The notes under the pieces: model-generated | Database searches by the model: none | What the model saw: the letters and a program-made list of their open reading frames with translations, nothing else | Told to the model about the DNA's origin: nothing | Assembly (NCBI GenBank): GCA_024699855.1 | Contig: JAMPIQ010000003.1 | Coordinates: 7,502,001-7,566,000, forward strand | DNA length: 64,000 bases | Direction of reading: 5' to 3' | DNA from: Aphelenchoides besseyi | Lineage: Eukaryota; Nematoda; Chromadorea; Rhabditida; Aphelenchoididae | Shown: positions 27,788 to 39,331 of the stretch, piece by piece | Layout of the letters: every line of letters begins with the position of its first letter | Position numbering within the stretch: the first letter of the stretch is position 1 | Position numbers and translations under genes: made by a program

Positions 27788-30341
27788 TTGATAATTTGAC
27801 ACAATAAACACAACGAGTTATTAGTTCAATTAATCTCCAATTAAGAGCAGAAAAAACTCAGAATAATTTGCTCTTATGCAACGATTTATGCGAGCACTAG
27901 AATTCAATGCCTTAACCAAATACAATCAACACGTTTAACGCAACCTCTTGATTTTGTTACAACTGGAGGTTAAACGCGACCAAACAAACTTATTGCCAAT
28001 CACTTCTTAAACATTAGCAATTGGTCTCGAAAACCTTCCGCTTGTACCACGACCAATATCGAAGAGTTCAAGTGGCGAGCGAATTGGGCGGCCAAACACG
28101 AGCGGACTTCTGAAATTTTCGCTTGTACACACGACTGTGGTTATTAGAAGTTAAAACGGTCGGGGTTTTCGCACAAATTATGAGTCAACGACTCAACAAT
28201 CGAGAGACGATCGGGACCACATTTTCACATGTCCAACAAGTGCGAGAGTTTCTTTAAAAACACTTTTCGATTCGAAATCTGCAATGATCGCTGTTTTTGA
28301 CCGCTCTTCGAGTTCTCAGTCACCGGGCATACTGTCCAGTGAGAGATGATTGAACCGTCTTAGCTTTCACTGTTTAAAACCCTCTACATGTTAAAACTTT
28401 CTGTTGGATACGATGCCTTTTCGAAAGCATAGTTATTTCTGTTTCAGAACTAAAGTGATCAATTCATATCTCTTTTGGTTGCATTTGATTTGTGGAAGTG
28501 CATCTATGGGACAATTCAATTCGTCAATAGTAAACAAAGTAATTCAGAGGAATCAACGAACTGCGTTGAATATTTATGTCCACAGATTGAAATCGTCTAA
28601 TGCGCTAACGGAATAATTGTGAACGAATTTGACTGCTTCGAATTGGCTAAAACTGATTTCATAGTATACCTATTTTCTACAACGTTACCTACAGCAAGTG
28701 CTTGTATACTCTATGATTTATAAGCATTCAAAGCCTCTGATTATTCCATCATTACCGACAGTTTTAGCCGTTCGATTTTGTTGCTCTAATACTGTCCGGT
28801 AATGTAGGAAATACAGAAGAAGTATTTTAATTTTAGTCCACAGAGAACTCGTGTATTATCTTTGCGTTATTGTGGGAATCTTTCGATCAATAGACGTTCA
28901 TAAAGAATCTGTTGATTGACGAATAAACTTGTTAGAACAAGATTGCAATTTTAAAAATTGAATGGTTGTGACTTTTTTGTTTTCTATATTTAATAGTGGG
29001 AATTGTAGTTCGATTGTTATCTTTCAATAAAGAACTTTTGATTGTTAATTTCGATATTAAACTTTCAATTTGAGCGTATGAAGATACAGTAACGGAATTC
29101 AAAGTCGATCGTAATGTTCGTAAAAGAAATTGACTTGTTTGATAAGTAAGCTTCGGGAAACAACCTTTGCGTTTTTATTCTTACTAGTTAGTTTGATCAC
29201 TGCTCTTCTGTGTTCTAGTCTTGTTCTGACAACACGAACAGGAATCAAATCAACTGTTCGTCGAAGTGTCGAAAGTTTGCTAGAAACACTATTGAACTCA
29301 TGTCTTTTTTGGCTCGCGACTCGTGAGCTTCAGATTTTGGTTCAAGCTGATCACAAAATCAAAAGATTTCTGTTGATGAACAACAATGAGTTCGTCAGTG
29401 TCCAGCGACAGAAACTGTGTGTTACTTGGAAGGTTCTCAAGAAAAACTACTGCTATTTCAAAGTTCAGTCTTAAAGCAACTTATCGATTAGTTTATTAAA
29501 ACAACTCAAAAGAAGAACGACTTTTGTACAATGTAAGTGTTAAAAGAATTGATTACAATATGTTGTGACTTTTGGTCAAACATTTTTCAGGAAAACGACT
29601 ATTTCGAATTACCGAGCAAGCAAGACCAGTCATGATTTCTGCTGTTTTACAATGGACCAAGTCTGAGCTTTCGAATGAACAATAAAAAACCCTTGACCTC
29701 AGCTGCTGATCGGCGCTTATAAACCCTCGCCAAAGGGCGGCGCAGGCCAAAGCCGCTGGTGAGCACTCGATCCGCCAAGTCCACGAGTGCCCAACTGATA
29801 TTACCACCTCGACGAATTCTACCAGTGTGTTAATCACGGCCGGCGCGGAGACAAAATTCAGCGGAACCAAAAGGTAGCAACGAGCTTCATCGGAAAGCTA
29901 TGATCGATAAAAAGTTTGATGTAAAACGTGGAAAGAACGCAAAGTCGATTTCAGATGAAAAGTTTAAAGCGGCCCTAAATTTGAACTTCCACTTTGTAAA
30001 GTCAATCTTAATGAGGGGAAAAATCGCCTAGGAAACATCAATGGGGTGATAGGAGCAAGGAATTTGTGATAGATAATTCGAAGATTGACAGCTTCTAGTC
30101 AAAACATTGCTGCTTATCTCGGTGGCTTAGTTAATTTTGCGTGACGGTCATGCGAATTTTATCACTGATTTGTATCACAGCGAACTGAGTTTGTCGCTGA
30201 GCGTTGTTCTCCGCCTGGCTCCTTATCAGTCGGCCGTGAGTTTGTTACAGCCTAATGGTTCTAAACTACAAGGTGTTCAATTCCGCACGTTTGGCGCAGA
30301 TAAATTTTCGTTGGTTTTTGTTGGCTGATGTTGCTGTCTAG
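27788..30341. other. Gene-poor region with one dispersed repeat
   Basis: No gene I can support apart from the repeat at 29489-29665. Two open frames, about 28413-28616 and 29130-29474, lack ATG-led conserved structure. The sequence is AT-rich and unremarkable. Confidence 0.45.
29489..29665. repeat. Dispersed repeat, copy 2
   Basis: Diverged copy of 9000-9185 in the same orientation, sharing AACTCAAAAGAAGAAC, TTTGTACAATGT and TTTCGAATTACCGAGCAA. Neither copy shows terminal repeats or coding capacity that I can identify. Confidence 0.7.
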
Positions 30342-30548
30342 ATGCAGAGATTGATCAGACGAGCTACGCAGTTCGTTCGCTCTGTTTCCTCGACGCAGTT
30401 CAAACTTCCTCAGACTGTGCTGCCCAGTGACGAATTTCTTGGGCAACTCAATGACAAACAACGAGACAAATTGGCCAAAATTCTGGTGGAAATGGAAATG
30501 AGTATTCCTCGAGATCAACAAATCCGTTTTCCTCGCCGATCATCCTGA
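30342..30548 (+). CDS. Small, possibly mitochondrial, protein
   Basis: Single-exon frame of 68 residues starting MQRLIRRATQFVRSVSS, an Arg-rich amphipathic start with no acidic residues, typical of a mitochondrial targeting peptide. It is followed by a Lys/Asp/Gln-rich helical part (LNDKQRDKLAKILVEMEMSI) and a basic end. The ATG directly follows a CTGTCTAG sequence that would serve as a splice or trans-splice acceptor. I do not recognise the family. Confidence 0.4.
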   Translation: MQRLIRRATQFVRSVSSTQFKLPQTVLPSDEFLGQLNDKQRDKLAKILVEMEMSIPRDQQIRFPRRSS

Positions 30549-31118
30549 GAAAGCGCTCTTTTACCACGGAATTCAATCTCCATCGTCGTTAGTTTCTGTC
30601 TTCGTTCACGATCCAATTGTGTGGATTGCACTGGCAATCTCACACGAATAATCTTTGCGGCAAATTTCGTGCTTTGTACTTCAGATTCATAAGTGCATCA
30701 GAATACACAAATTCCTGCTAATAACCGTTGAAGAGAATAACGAAATCTACGTCTTTCAAACGTGATCTCAAACCGCTACGCTTTTCACGATCACCACAAC
30801 CGAAATATGCTAAACAACCTTTGCAGTTTATCACAATCATCTACTGAACTAAACCATTCCTTAGGCGACGACTTGTCATTGAATTGAAAGTCAAATAGCC
30901 GAACATACGGAAGGAACGGATAAAATACTTGTAGATGGTGATTGTCCAGCTTATTGGCAGCGCTATGTTGCGGCGTTCTAGATTGAAGCGAAATCGTCGG
31001 TTTTATCCGTATCGTTTCTTAGGAGTTTCACCTAATCGACACTTTTACTCCCTTAGTTTTCAAGAATGTATTTTGTTATTACAAGCAAACGAAAAGACGA
31101 TTTATGACGCACGTTGTA
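30549..31118. other. Intergenic spacer before the mariner element
   Basis: Nothing recognisable. It ends with the TA at 31117-31118 that forms the left target site of the mariner. Confidence 0.4.
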
Positions 31119-32504
31119 TTGGGTTGTTACTAAAGTTTTGTCCGATTGCGTCATGAGTGACCTAAATTAGGAATGAAAGAAATTGACCGGTCGGTTGGAA
31201 GTGTGTGAACGAAGTTCGGTTGTTCAGCTGCCTACTGTCCTAAGTATGGTTTTCGTTGTAGATTAGAATTCATTTATTAAAATTAACACAAATCATCAAA
31301 AATACTCGCCATTTGAGTTGATAGTTCGGCGCCACCGTTCGGGCAATTGGGTGATTCCGCGTGTGTAGAAGGATCGACGACGGGAGGCGAAGAACGAGTT
31401 CAAAGACCAGCGGAGATGATCGACGTCGTTGAATCGGCGTCCTCGTATCCACGTCTTTAGCGAACGGAAGAGATGGTAATCCGTTGGCGAAAGGTCCGGA
31501 GAGTACGGCGGGTGCTCGATGGCCGTCCAACCCCAAGTCCTCAGGTGCTGTTGAGTTCTTCGGGCGGTGTGCAGTCGCGCGTTGTCCTGGAGCAGTAGAA
31601 CGTCGTGGCAATGACGAAGGGCGGCGGCGACTCGATCCATTTGGGCACAGTACAGTTCCGAAGTGATCGTCTGCCCGCGGTCCAACAACTCCCAGTGCAC
31701 AACACCTAACCGATTCCACCAAACAGAAAGCATAACTTTTGTTTGGAAAAGATTCGGCCGGGGTATACCACCCGGTCGCTGATTGGGACGCAACCATTGC
31801 CCACGGCGATATGGATTGTCAAGTTGGACCCATGTTTCGTCGCAGGTTAGGAGCCGGTGGACGAATGGGTTGGCACGTTGCTGCTGGAGGAGATTTTCGG
31901 CAGCTCGGACTCGCCGTTGCTTCTGCAGGTCCGTCAACTCGTGGGGTACCCACCGTCCTCGTCGATGCCGGAGACCTAAACGAGAATAACCATTAGTGAT
32001 TGTAGACATAAAGAATTGCTTGCCTGCTCGTCTTAATGTTCTCTAAACGGTTACATGGCAACAACCATTGGCCAATTCGCGAGTTGATTGCGCAGATCGA
32101 TTGGACACAGCGTTGAGAATCGTCGGTTGATGAACCGTTGGCGGACGTCCTGTTCGTGGTTAATCGGCCAAATCCTCGAGTCCATCGTCGAACTTTTTGA
32201 ACCATCGACATGCCGTCCTCTCGGTGGTCGTTCGCGTTCCATGTGCCAAATTGATGATGGCGGCGGCTTTGGCGGGCGAGTGATGGAGACGATATTCGTT
32301 GAGAAGCAGAAGTCGCACTTGTTCACGAGTGAGGCCCATTTGACGAAATTAGTCAAGGAAACAGGAGTAGCGATGTCGAGAAACAGCAGATCCAATAAAT
32401 CAAATTTGACACTTCGTTTAATTTCCAATCGACCGGTCAATTTCTTTCGTTCCAATTTTAGAAAATGCATTGCGCAATCAGACAAAACTTTAGTAACAAC
32501 CCAA
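31119..32504 (-). mobile_element. Full-length mariner transposon
   Basis: A 1,386 bp element with matching ends: TTGGGTTGTTACTAAAGTTT at 31119 and its exact reverse complement ending at 32504. TA duplications lie at 31117-31118 and 32505-32506. The terminal repeats extend with some mismatches for about 85 bp and include a GACCGGTC core. One transposase gene lies inside on the minus strand. The near-perfect outer ends suggest a fairly recent insertion. Confidence 0.93.
31296..32339 (-). pseudogene. Mariner transposase, interrupted
   Basis: DD34D transposase. The N-terminal helix-turn-helix region starts MGLTREQVRLLLLNEYRLHH. The catalytic domain contains the three Asp motifs CDETW, LLLQDNARLHTA and HPPYSPDLSPTDYHLF, preceded by the mariner signature WVPHEL. 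Two in-frame stops interrupt it: TAA at 32160-32162, where the 10.8 kb copy has CAA, and TAG at 32043-32045, both in the DNA-binding half. The catalytic half remains an open frame of about 237 codons. No full transposase can be made from this copy as assembled. Confidence 0.88.
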
Positions 32505-33172
32505 TAGTTGCGAAAGATCTTAAGCGAAAAACTGCTGAAAACATTACTAGACGACTGTGTTTTAGAAATTGAATAACATTTTGAATTGTATTTGGCCGAA
32601 TTCAAGCGAAAAGCTCATAACCCATTCAACTTTTCAGTATCAAAAGAACGACAAAAGACACATTTTATTTGGCTAATAGATAGAACTGTGTGGCAGTTGG
32701 TGCGTAGGATCACTTGGTAAAAAAGAATTCTGATAGTTGGCTGTAGGATGAGGTGACGTTTAAAAGATGCTCGACAATTGCACAACTAAAGAAATGAGCA
32801 GCATTCGCATATACGCTCAATAGCCGATTAAATGTTCTTTGACTGTTATGTTTAAAGCATTTTTGGCAAACTCGTAACTACAAGTTTGCAATAGAGAAGA
32901 CTTTAAATTGGAGGGACAATCAAGTACAAATACCGGTCTTTGGGTTAAACTTCTAAATGCAATAACAATAGAAGACCTATGATTTCGAAGCTAACTTACA
33001 ATATAAACAAACAAGATTCGATTTTCATTTGAACTCTTAAAGAATACATTTTGACAGATTTGCATAGTCAAAATGGACGATACGGTTGACATTTTGTTAA
33101 TTTTCATTTCTGCGAAAGTGCTGTTCTGTACCGGTTGCTTCTTCCAATAGTCTTTGCTTCGTTAAATTTGCG
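32505..33172. other. Intergenic region upstream of the TTBK-like gene
   Basis: No supported gene. It presumably contains the promoter of the kinase-like gene that starts at 33173. Confidence 0.4.
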
Positions 33173-34452
33173 ATGCCAAGCGCGTTGAATGCGAACAAAG
33201 AAACTCAAGAAGATGATACCAGATTGGGACCTGAAAAGAAGACGTTTCGTTCGGGCCAAACGATTACCAGGCTAGTCGAGATGTTTGTTCATCTTTAGGT
33301 TTCTATTTCAGCAAAACCGTTCGTTACGTTCTTCAACGTAAAATTGGCGAGTCAAAAAACGGTGCTGTTTTCGAAGCGTTGAACGATCGCAAAGAGCTTT
33401 TTGCATTGAAGTTCGAGTGGCGTGGAAGCGAGAAAGTGGATCCACGACTTGGAATGGAGGTAGATTGGTACATAGACCACTGGTTATTTTTGTTTTAGAT
33501 TGCAATTCTTCGTCATGTTCGCCAGAACACCGTTTCACCACATTTTGTCGATTTTGTTGATCGTTGTGCTAAACGTAGTTACTATGCAAGTTGCTAGTCT
33601 TTTGTTTTTAAGCAAATAGATTTACAGTTCATGGTAACCACGCTGTTGGCCGAGAATCTGCAACGCAAGTTGGACGCTACCAAAGGTCGAATGTTCAGCA
33701 AACATACGGCCGTGGGGGTTGGACTTCAGGTTTTGGACGCATTGCGTGAATTGCACTCGTTAGGTTACGTTCATCGGTAACTAGAATTCGATTGCAATAA
33801 CGACTTGTCATGTAGTGATATTCGTCCGCACAATTTGAATCCGGGACTTGACGAAAAGTCGCATGTGATTTTCTTGATGAACTTCGGACAAGCGGCCGTT
33901 TATCGCAAAGGAAACAAGACACGTAAACCACGAGCTCACGTTCCAATGAAAGGACATCCCTTATATTGTTCGCTTTCGGCACATCTTTCTAAAGAACAAT
34001 CACCGAAGGACGACGTTGAATCTCTTCTCATGACCATCGGTGCAATGGCCAATGGATTACCGTGGACCGATCAAATGGCCGTCGAAGCGATTGGATCGAC
34101 AAAAGGCAAATTGCGCAACGATGAAAGCATCTACGGTGCGCTCTTTCACGGAGTAAACTTCATGTTTCAACTCTTAATCAGTGTATTGCAGATGAATCCA
34201 AAGGTTTTCCGTGACTTGTTGGTGATGCTCGACAATAAGAGCTACTACGATACGGTCGACTACGATGCCATCAAAAACACAATTACCGCCGCGGCAGCGT
34301 CCGCGGGAGTCACGAATTTGAACCTCAACTTTGATTGGGAGCCGAAATCGGCGTCTCAAAGTTCTCGTTCGTTACGCGATTTGAAGAAGGCAACCGAAGA
34401 AGAAAGTGATAGTGCGTCGAGTCGAGTCGAAAGCAAGATGAAGTTTGACTGA
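33173..34452 (+). CDS. TTBK/CK1-like protein, probable pseudokinase
   Basis: Belongs to the nematode-expanded tau-tubulin-kinase/casein-kinase-1-like group. Kinase landmarks are VLQRKIGESKNGAVFEALND (glycine loop), FALKFEW (ATP-binding Lys), LRELHSLGYVHRDIRPHNLN (HRD present), then FLMNFGQA in place of the DFG motif, so the metal-binding Asp is replaced by Asn. CK1-like features follow: a Lys/Arg-rich activation segment, KGHPLYCSLSAHLSKEQSPK and DDVESLLMTIGAMANGLPW. The C-terminus is a Ser/Glu-rich tail. Five exons; the first intron appears to use a GC donor (ACCAG then GCTAGT at about 33272), because only that gives the needed phase with a normal 41-nt intron. AATAAA occurs at about 34477. 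Confidence 0.85.
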
Positions 34453-34588
34453 GACGAAGGATCTTGTCATTGCAAAATAAAACTGCTATTTAGATCCCAG
34501 TGAACGTTAATAATTGTTTATTGAGTGTAAGACATATTGTCGTTAAAGCAGATGATACTAACAAAATAGGAGATCAAAACTAACGAAA

Positions 34589-37500
34589 TCAATTATCTTC
34601 TCTTGAGTTTGCGTAACGGTCCCAGAAATTTTTTGCGCGTTTCAATGCGGCATTCACCGTTGACTGTTCTGCCGGCAGTTTTGTTCGTACGTCACAATGC
34701 TCTAGTTCGCTTGTTGAGACGTAACGAATCGTCTTGGAGGTATCGAAGAAAACAACAAGAGTACGATTAAGAGTGTTGTCGATGGGAAGTGCGGAAATCT
34801 GATTGGCAACAGATCGATCGGACTCCAAAGCGATGTGCGAACGTTCAAACACACGAGCTGGAAATTTCTCGTTTTTCAACGGCGCCCAAACAATATCATC
34901 GTGTGCAAATGCTTCTTGACTTTGAGTATCTGTAACTATGAGCTCATTTGGTTAATAACCTAGAAATTACCGTTTGATGCAATTGGTTGCTTCAAAGATG
35001 GACAGTGAGCTTTGGATTTCGGTCTTCCGCTGCGATTTTGATTGTCCGTAGTGTTCGTTTTTTGTGCAGCTGATCGACGCGGTTGTCTGCGATTTCCGCG
35101 ATGTCGTTTACCGAAATCTTCATCAGCACTTGTTGTTGCTTCATCGCTATCGGAGTCTTCAGTGGTCACGTAGTCCATGCGGTTGGTCGCGTTTCTAGCT
35201 TGACGAAACAATCGTTGGAAGGTCGGAACAATTGGATTTGTGGATTGAACAGAAGATGTGGTCGTTGTGTTAGCTGCAGTCGTTCGACGTTTCTTACTTG
35301 CCGGCGACAAAACAGGAGACTCGAGTACATTCGACGGCGTTGACGAAGAAACCGGTTTGAAGAAATCGCTAATTTTGGTGTCTCTGACTAAAACAGAATT
35401 GTTCTTTTTTGGAAATCACCAACTCACATCTATTGTTGTTGGTTGTGTTTTCGGCCAATGACCGTCTTCTGCTCGTGGAAATAGTCGATACTTTGCCTAA
35501 ACGTTAACTGTCAGTTAAATTTCAGATGTGAATTCACATACGTTTCTTGATAGGTGGCTCTTCTTCGGCAATTTTAATCGACGCAAATTTCTCCATATAC
35601 ATTTGAATTTCCGGATGTTCGCTTTGTTCACTGAACAAAATTGGAACTAACTCGTGCATTAACTTGTTCTAAAAGCATAACATATGGGAAAAATAGACTG
35701 TAGAACAATTACTGATGTCAAAGATTGTTCTTCTTGCTCCGCATTCCTTAAAATCTTAACACCCAAAGCACGCATTTGACAACCGTATCTCCAATAGAAC
35801 TTGTTGTTTGCGTTAAACCGTTCACAATTGTCCATCATCAACTCGAAATCGGCTCGTAGATCAGCTATTCGTGTGTATTCGCCGTTGTCCAATCGGTGTC
35901 GCATTTTCGTAAAGTCCATTGGTTTCGAGATGATTTTACGATAACCCGGTACTTCAGCTTCACTAACCGGATTAAGAAACACCTGAACAAACGCATCAAA
36001 TCGATTTAAACGAGACTTACTTTGTGTTGATCTTTTTCTATCAGTTTTTCCAACGCCTTCTCCATGATCTCAGAAGTGGGTTTCAGTGCCGTTTCAACGA
36101 TTTGACGATAATTTGTGATCTGAAATTGTTGACTTTCTATTCGAGAGATGTGTGAAAATATCCTACCATCTCAAGTTTGTATTTCTCGCGTTTCTTCGTA
36201 AGTTCGACCAGCAATCGCAATTTCTCCAAATTGTTTCGTAGAAGTCCAGTTCGATACAATTGATTGGCAACCTCCTTTTCAACTCCTGGTATTGAGAGTA
36301 GGCCGTCATTCGCGTTTTCATTCAATGGCAACGAGTCAACTGATCGATGACCGAGCTGTTTTCGTGTGTGATAAACTTGCAGCCGCCGAATCAGCGGAAC
36401 ACCACAACGAGCTCGTCGTTTCAAAGACCAATAGTTGAGAATATCTTCCATTTGCTCAATATTTAATTCGGATCGAATTTCGTCCAATTTCTTTGCCGAT
36501 ATTACGGGAATTGCCACTTGAATGCTCTGACGACTTGATTCGTGAAGAATCTTACGTGCCTTCTTCACTTTATCCTGAACATCCCGTTTGAAGGCCGCTT
36601 GTGTTGAGGGCATCGTTTTCAAACTAAAACCGATCGTTAATTGACAAAGATCTAAATGTCATTTCTACTTCATCGCTGTATGCTGATGACAGAAAACGTA
36701 ACGATTTACCACTGTCTCATCTGATCCATCTTTTTCTCGCGTTTCCACTTGCATCTGCATTCCCGAATACATTGCACAAGTGACGTGGAACGGACGAACA
36801 CATGATTTCTTAAATTGAAATCGATGATCCTATTGATTTGCGCTTGAACTTACTTTACTACACTGCAGACAAGCTCCCATTTTGATTTTACAAACCAAAC
36901 ATCGGAGTTTAGATCTGCGCTTTAACGAGAAAGCCACTCCCTCAACTGGCTCCATGAAAACGGCATTGGCAAAATGAACTTCACTCAACCACAACGCACA
37001 TTTGACGTGTGCCCATCGATTGTCGGAGGTTTGTTTGAATGCTCCGTTTGTATAGGGGCAGAAAACGCACTTCACAAGTTCGGATGGCGACAACTGACAT
37101 CGACGACAAAGCCATTGACCAGCTGGGATATAAGGCACACCGTAGCATTCCTGATGAACGGCAATATCGCACACTAAACAATGTAACTTGAACAACCGTA
37201 AAGTTAGCATAAAGGCGAAAATAGTCAAAGCTTGATGAAAATTTGCATATTTTTTTTAGGACTATAAAAGAATAATCTTAAGACCCAAACCCGTCAATCG
37301 ACTGTGCTCTTCAATAGCGAAGTCGTTCGTTCTCTCAAACGCTCTCAACTCGTCTTTTCGTCTCTTCGGTTTACCGCGATGGCCGACAAAAGTGCTGTGA
37401 GTTTTAAATTGTGATCTACAATCTCTCTTCTTGCAGTACGTTCCGGTTGAAGCATTGGGTGGAAGTGGCGGTGGATCGAAAAAGCCAACCGGTGATTTGG

Positions 37501-38536
37501 ACATCGATATCGACGACGCTGATTATTTTGGCGGTGGAAACAAAAGTGATCTTTCGATTTCTCACACATTTCGCTCAAGTATCTCATTTCAGGTGCTCCC
37601 GCACCGGCTCCAGCCCCAGCTCCGATTCCGGCACCCGTTCCGGTTCATGCTCCACCGCCTCCAGCGCCGAAGTAAGTGCACTGTGCCATTCTCTTCACTC
37701 CGTTTTCAGACCAGTCGTTGTTGCTTCAACGCAAAAGAAGACTTTCACGTACAGCAAGCCATCGACCTATCACAAAACGTACGCCGGCAAGAAATGAAGA
37801 TCCGTGAGTCCACGCTTTTTTCGTTCACATTTGTCTCAGAAATAAACATTTCTTTTTGAACTTCTTTTTGAAATCAACCAGAGTTTGAGATTTTTCGGCA
37901 AACGAAAACTTTCAAACAATCTGTTGACTTACTATCACAAAAGATGATCTGGTTTACGTTGGAATCATCGCCGTCTTCGCAGATGCAACAAACCGCGTCG
38001 TTGTCGATAACATGAGCTTTGGATGCATCCGTGTTCTGAAACCCGGTTGTTATCTCATTTCTATAAACAAACAAACTTGAAAATAAGACGCCTTCTCAAA
38101 ACGATCGATCCCCAACTCCAACAATTTGTTACTAATCGGCTCCAATCCATTGTCTTCTCGTCGTTCGTTTATCAATTCCAACCAAACCAAATCCTAAATA
38201 AACACATAAAAAGGTCGTATGTTGAAAGCTACCTCGTCGTCAATGTCGTACTCAACTTCCTCTTCGTCGGTTTCCGCTTCTTTTCCGTTGTATTGAACGT
38301 AATCTTTCGGCAACGGTGATCCACGACGTTTATCCGGAAATTCTTTGAAAATCGCCTGGTTGACTGGTCGTAGAACCTAAAATAACACACCTCTCGATTA
38401 AGCATCAAATCGAGCCAACACGCCGACTTACCTTCTGTTTCGGTTTGGATTTTCTGGAGACTATTTTGAGCCGCGCATTCGTGTTCAAGCGATAGAGATT
38501 GTCGTTGAGATGAACTTCACAGATTGCATCGCCCAT
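34589..38536 (-). CDS. lin-49: BRPF-family chromatin reader, LIN-49 homologue
   Basis: Scaffold of MYST acetyltransferase complexes. Domains in order: EPL1-like region ([20 protein letters not shown]), first PHD finger ([16 protein letters not shown], then [20 protein letters not shown] and GQWLCRRC), zinc knuckle and extended PHD ([40 protein letters not shown]), bromodomain ([20 protein letters not shown], with the acetyl-lysine Asn in [12 protein letters not shown]), a Ser/Thr-rich linker and a C-terminal PWWP domain ([19 protein letters not shown]). The ATG at 38534-38536 gives [13 protein letters not shown]. The PHD1 intron at 37174-37932 is 759 nt and hosts an antisense gene; the other introns are about 40-60 nt. 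Architecture is complete for the family. Confidence 0.93.
37379..37797 (+). CDS. Small Ala/Pro-repeat protein nested in the lin-49 intron
   Basis: Four small exons starting ATGGCCGACAAAAGTGCT and joined across introns of about 40-50 nt with good GTGAGT/GTAAGT donors and TTGCAG/TTTCAG acceptors. The product, about 98 residues, has a Gly/Ser-rich and Asp-rich first half ([20 protein letters not shown]), an Ala-Pro repeat ([20 protein letters not shown]) and a Lys/Tyr/Thr-rich end ([15 protein letters not shown]). It has no signal peptide. AATAAA lies at 37843. Function is unknown; the composition recalls low-complexity cuticle or cytoskeletal proteins, but that is only an impression. Confidence 0.65.
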
Positions 38537-39331
38537 CGCATGGATCGATTACTTCAAAAACATCCAGAATTTCCCTTTCTTTACCAATGGCTTAGCGCGC
38601 CAAACTTGAACGTGAGAGCGAATTGCAAAGCTCATCGATTTTGCTTCTCTGCAATCTTTTCGGTTTTCCGTTTTTAACGTTTGTTGTTCTTGTAGTCAGT
38701 TCGTTTCAACGATTCGACTCGTATTTCGACAATCTTCTTTTTGGTACTTTCAGCTAATCGACACAGGCAAAATGACAGTTTATGTTCTTATTGACACCTT
38801 CTGATTACACTCGGAAACAACATAAACGAAAAGTGGCAACAAAATCACTGGACACGCAAAAGGATGCGAAGAAGAAGCTCTCGAATCAATTCAGCGCATT
38901 GAGTAAAACAACAATAAAATTTTTACAACAAATTTGCGAGGAGGTTGATTGTCCAATCAAATAACGTGGATTATAAATTAACTAGTGAATTTGGGTAATC
39001 GAAAACGAAATCACCGATGAGGCTGAGAAACAATTGCAAATATAATTAACGACTGCAGACGTAGAAGAATACCAGTTTGGGCGTTCTGATGAGTGTAAGA
39101 ACCACTAACATGGGGGAACGAAATGAAAGGCTTTACTTAGAGAAGAAAGTGGATGAGGGCAGTTTACCATTTTATCGAAGAGATGATTAAATGAAATGGT
39201 CGCATAGAATTCGTGAAGAGATACTGGGATTTGCGAGAAAAGCAAAGACAACAACAAATGGTCAACAAAGGTTGTGCATTAGAACAACAGACCCGTTAAA
39301 AGATTAACCGCTTCAGACAATCATTGCGAAT
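38537..39331. other. Spacer between MED13 and lin-49
   Basis: No supported gene. An open frame at 38782-38964 is Lys-rich without conserved features. The region contains the 3' end of MED13 and the promoter side of lin-49. Confidence 0.4.

Noticed and set aside
28404..28616. 70-codon open frame
   Set aside because: The first codon is TTG, and there is no motif, splice context or conserved pattern.
29130..29474. Open frame of 114 codons with a hydrophobic start
   Set aside because: It starts from a non-ATG codon; splicing from the nearby ATG at 29113 runs directly into a stop, and no family signal is seen.
31484..31996. Plus-strand open frames across the mariner
   Set aside because: They lie antisense to the transposase catalytic domain and have no features of their own.
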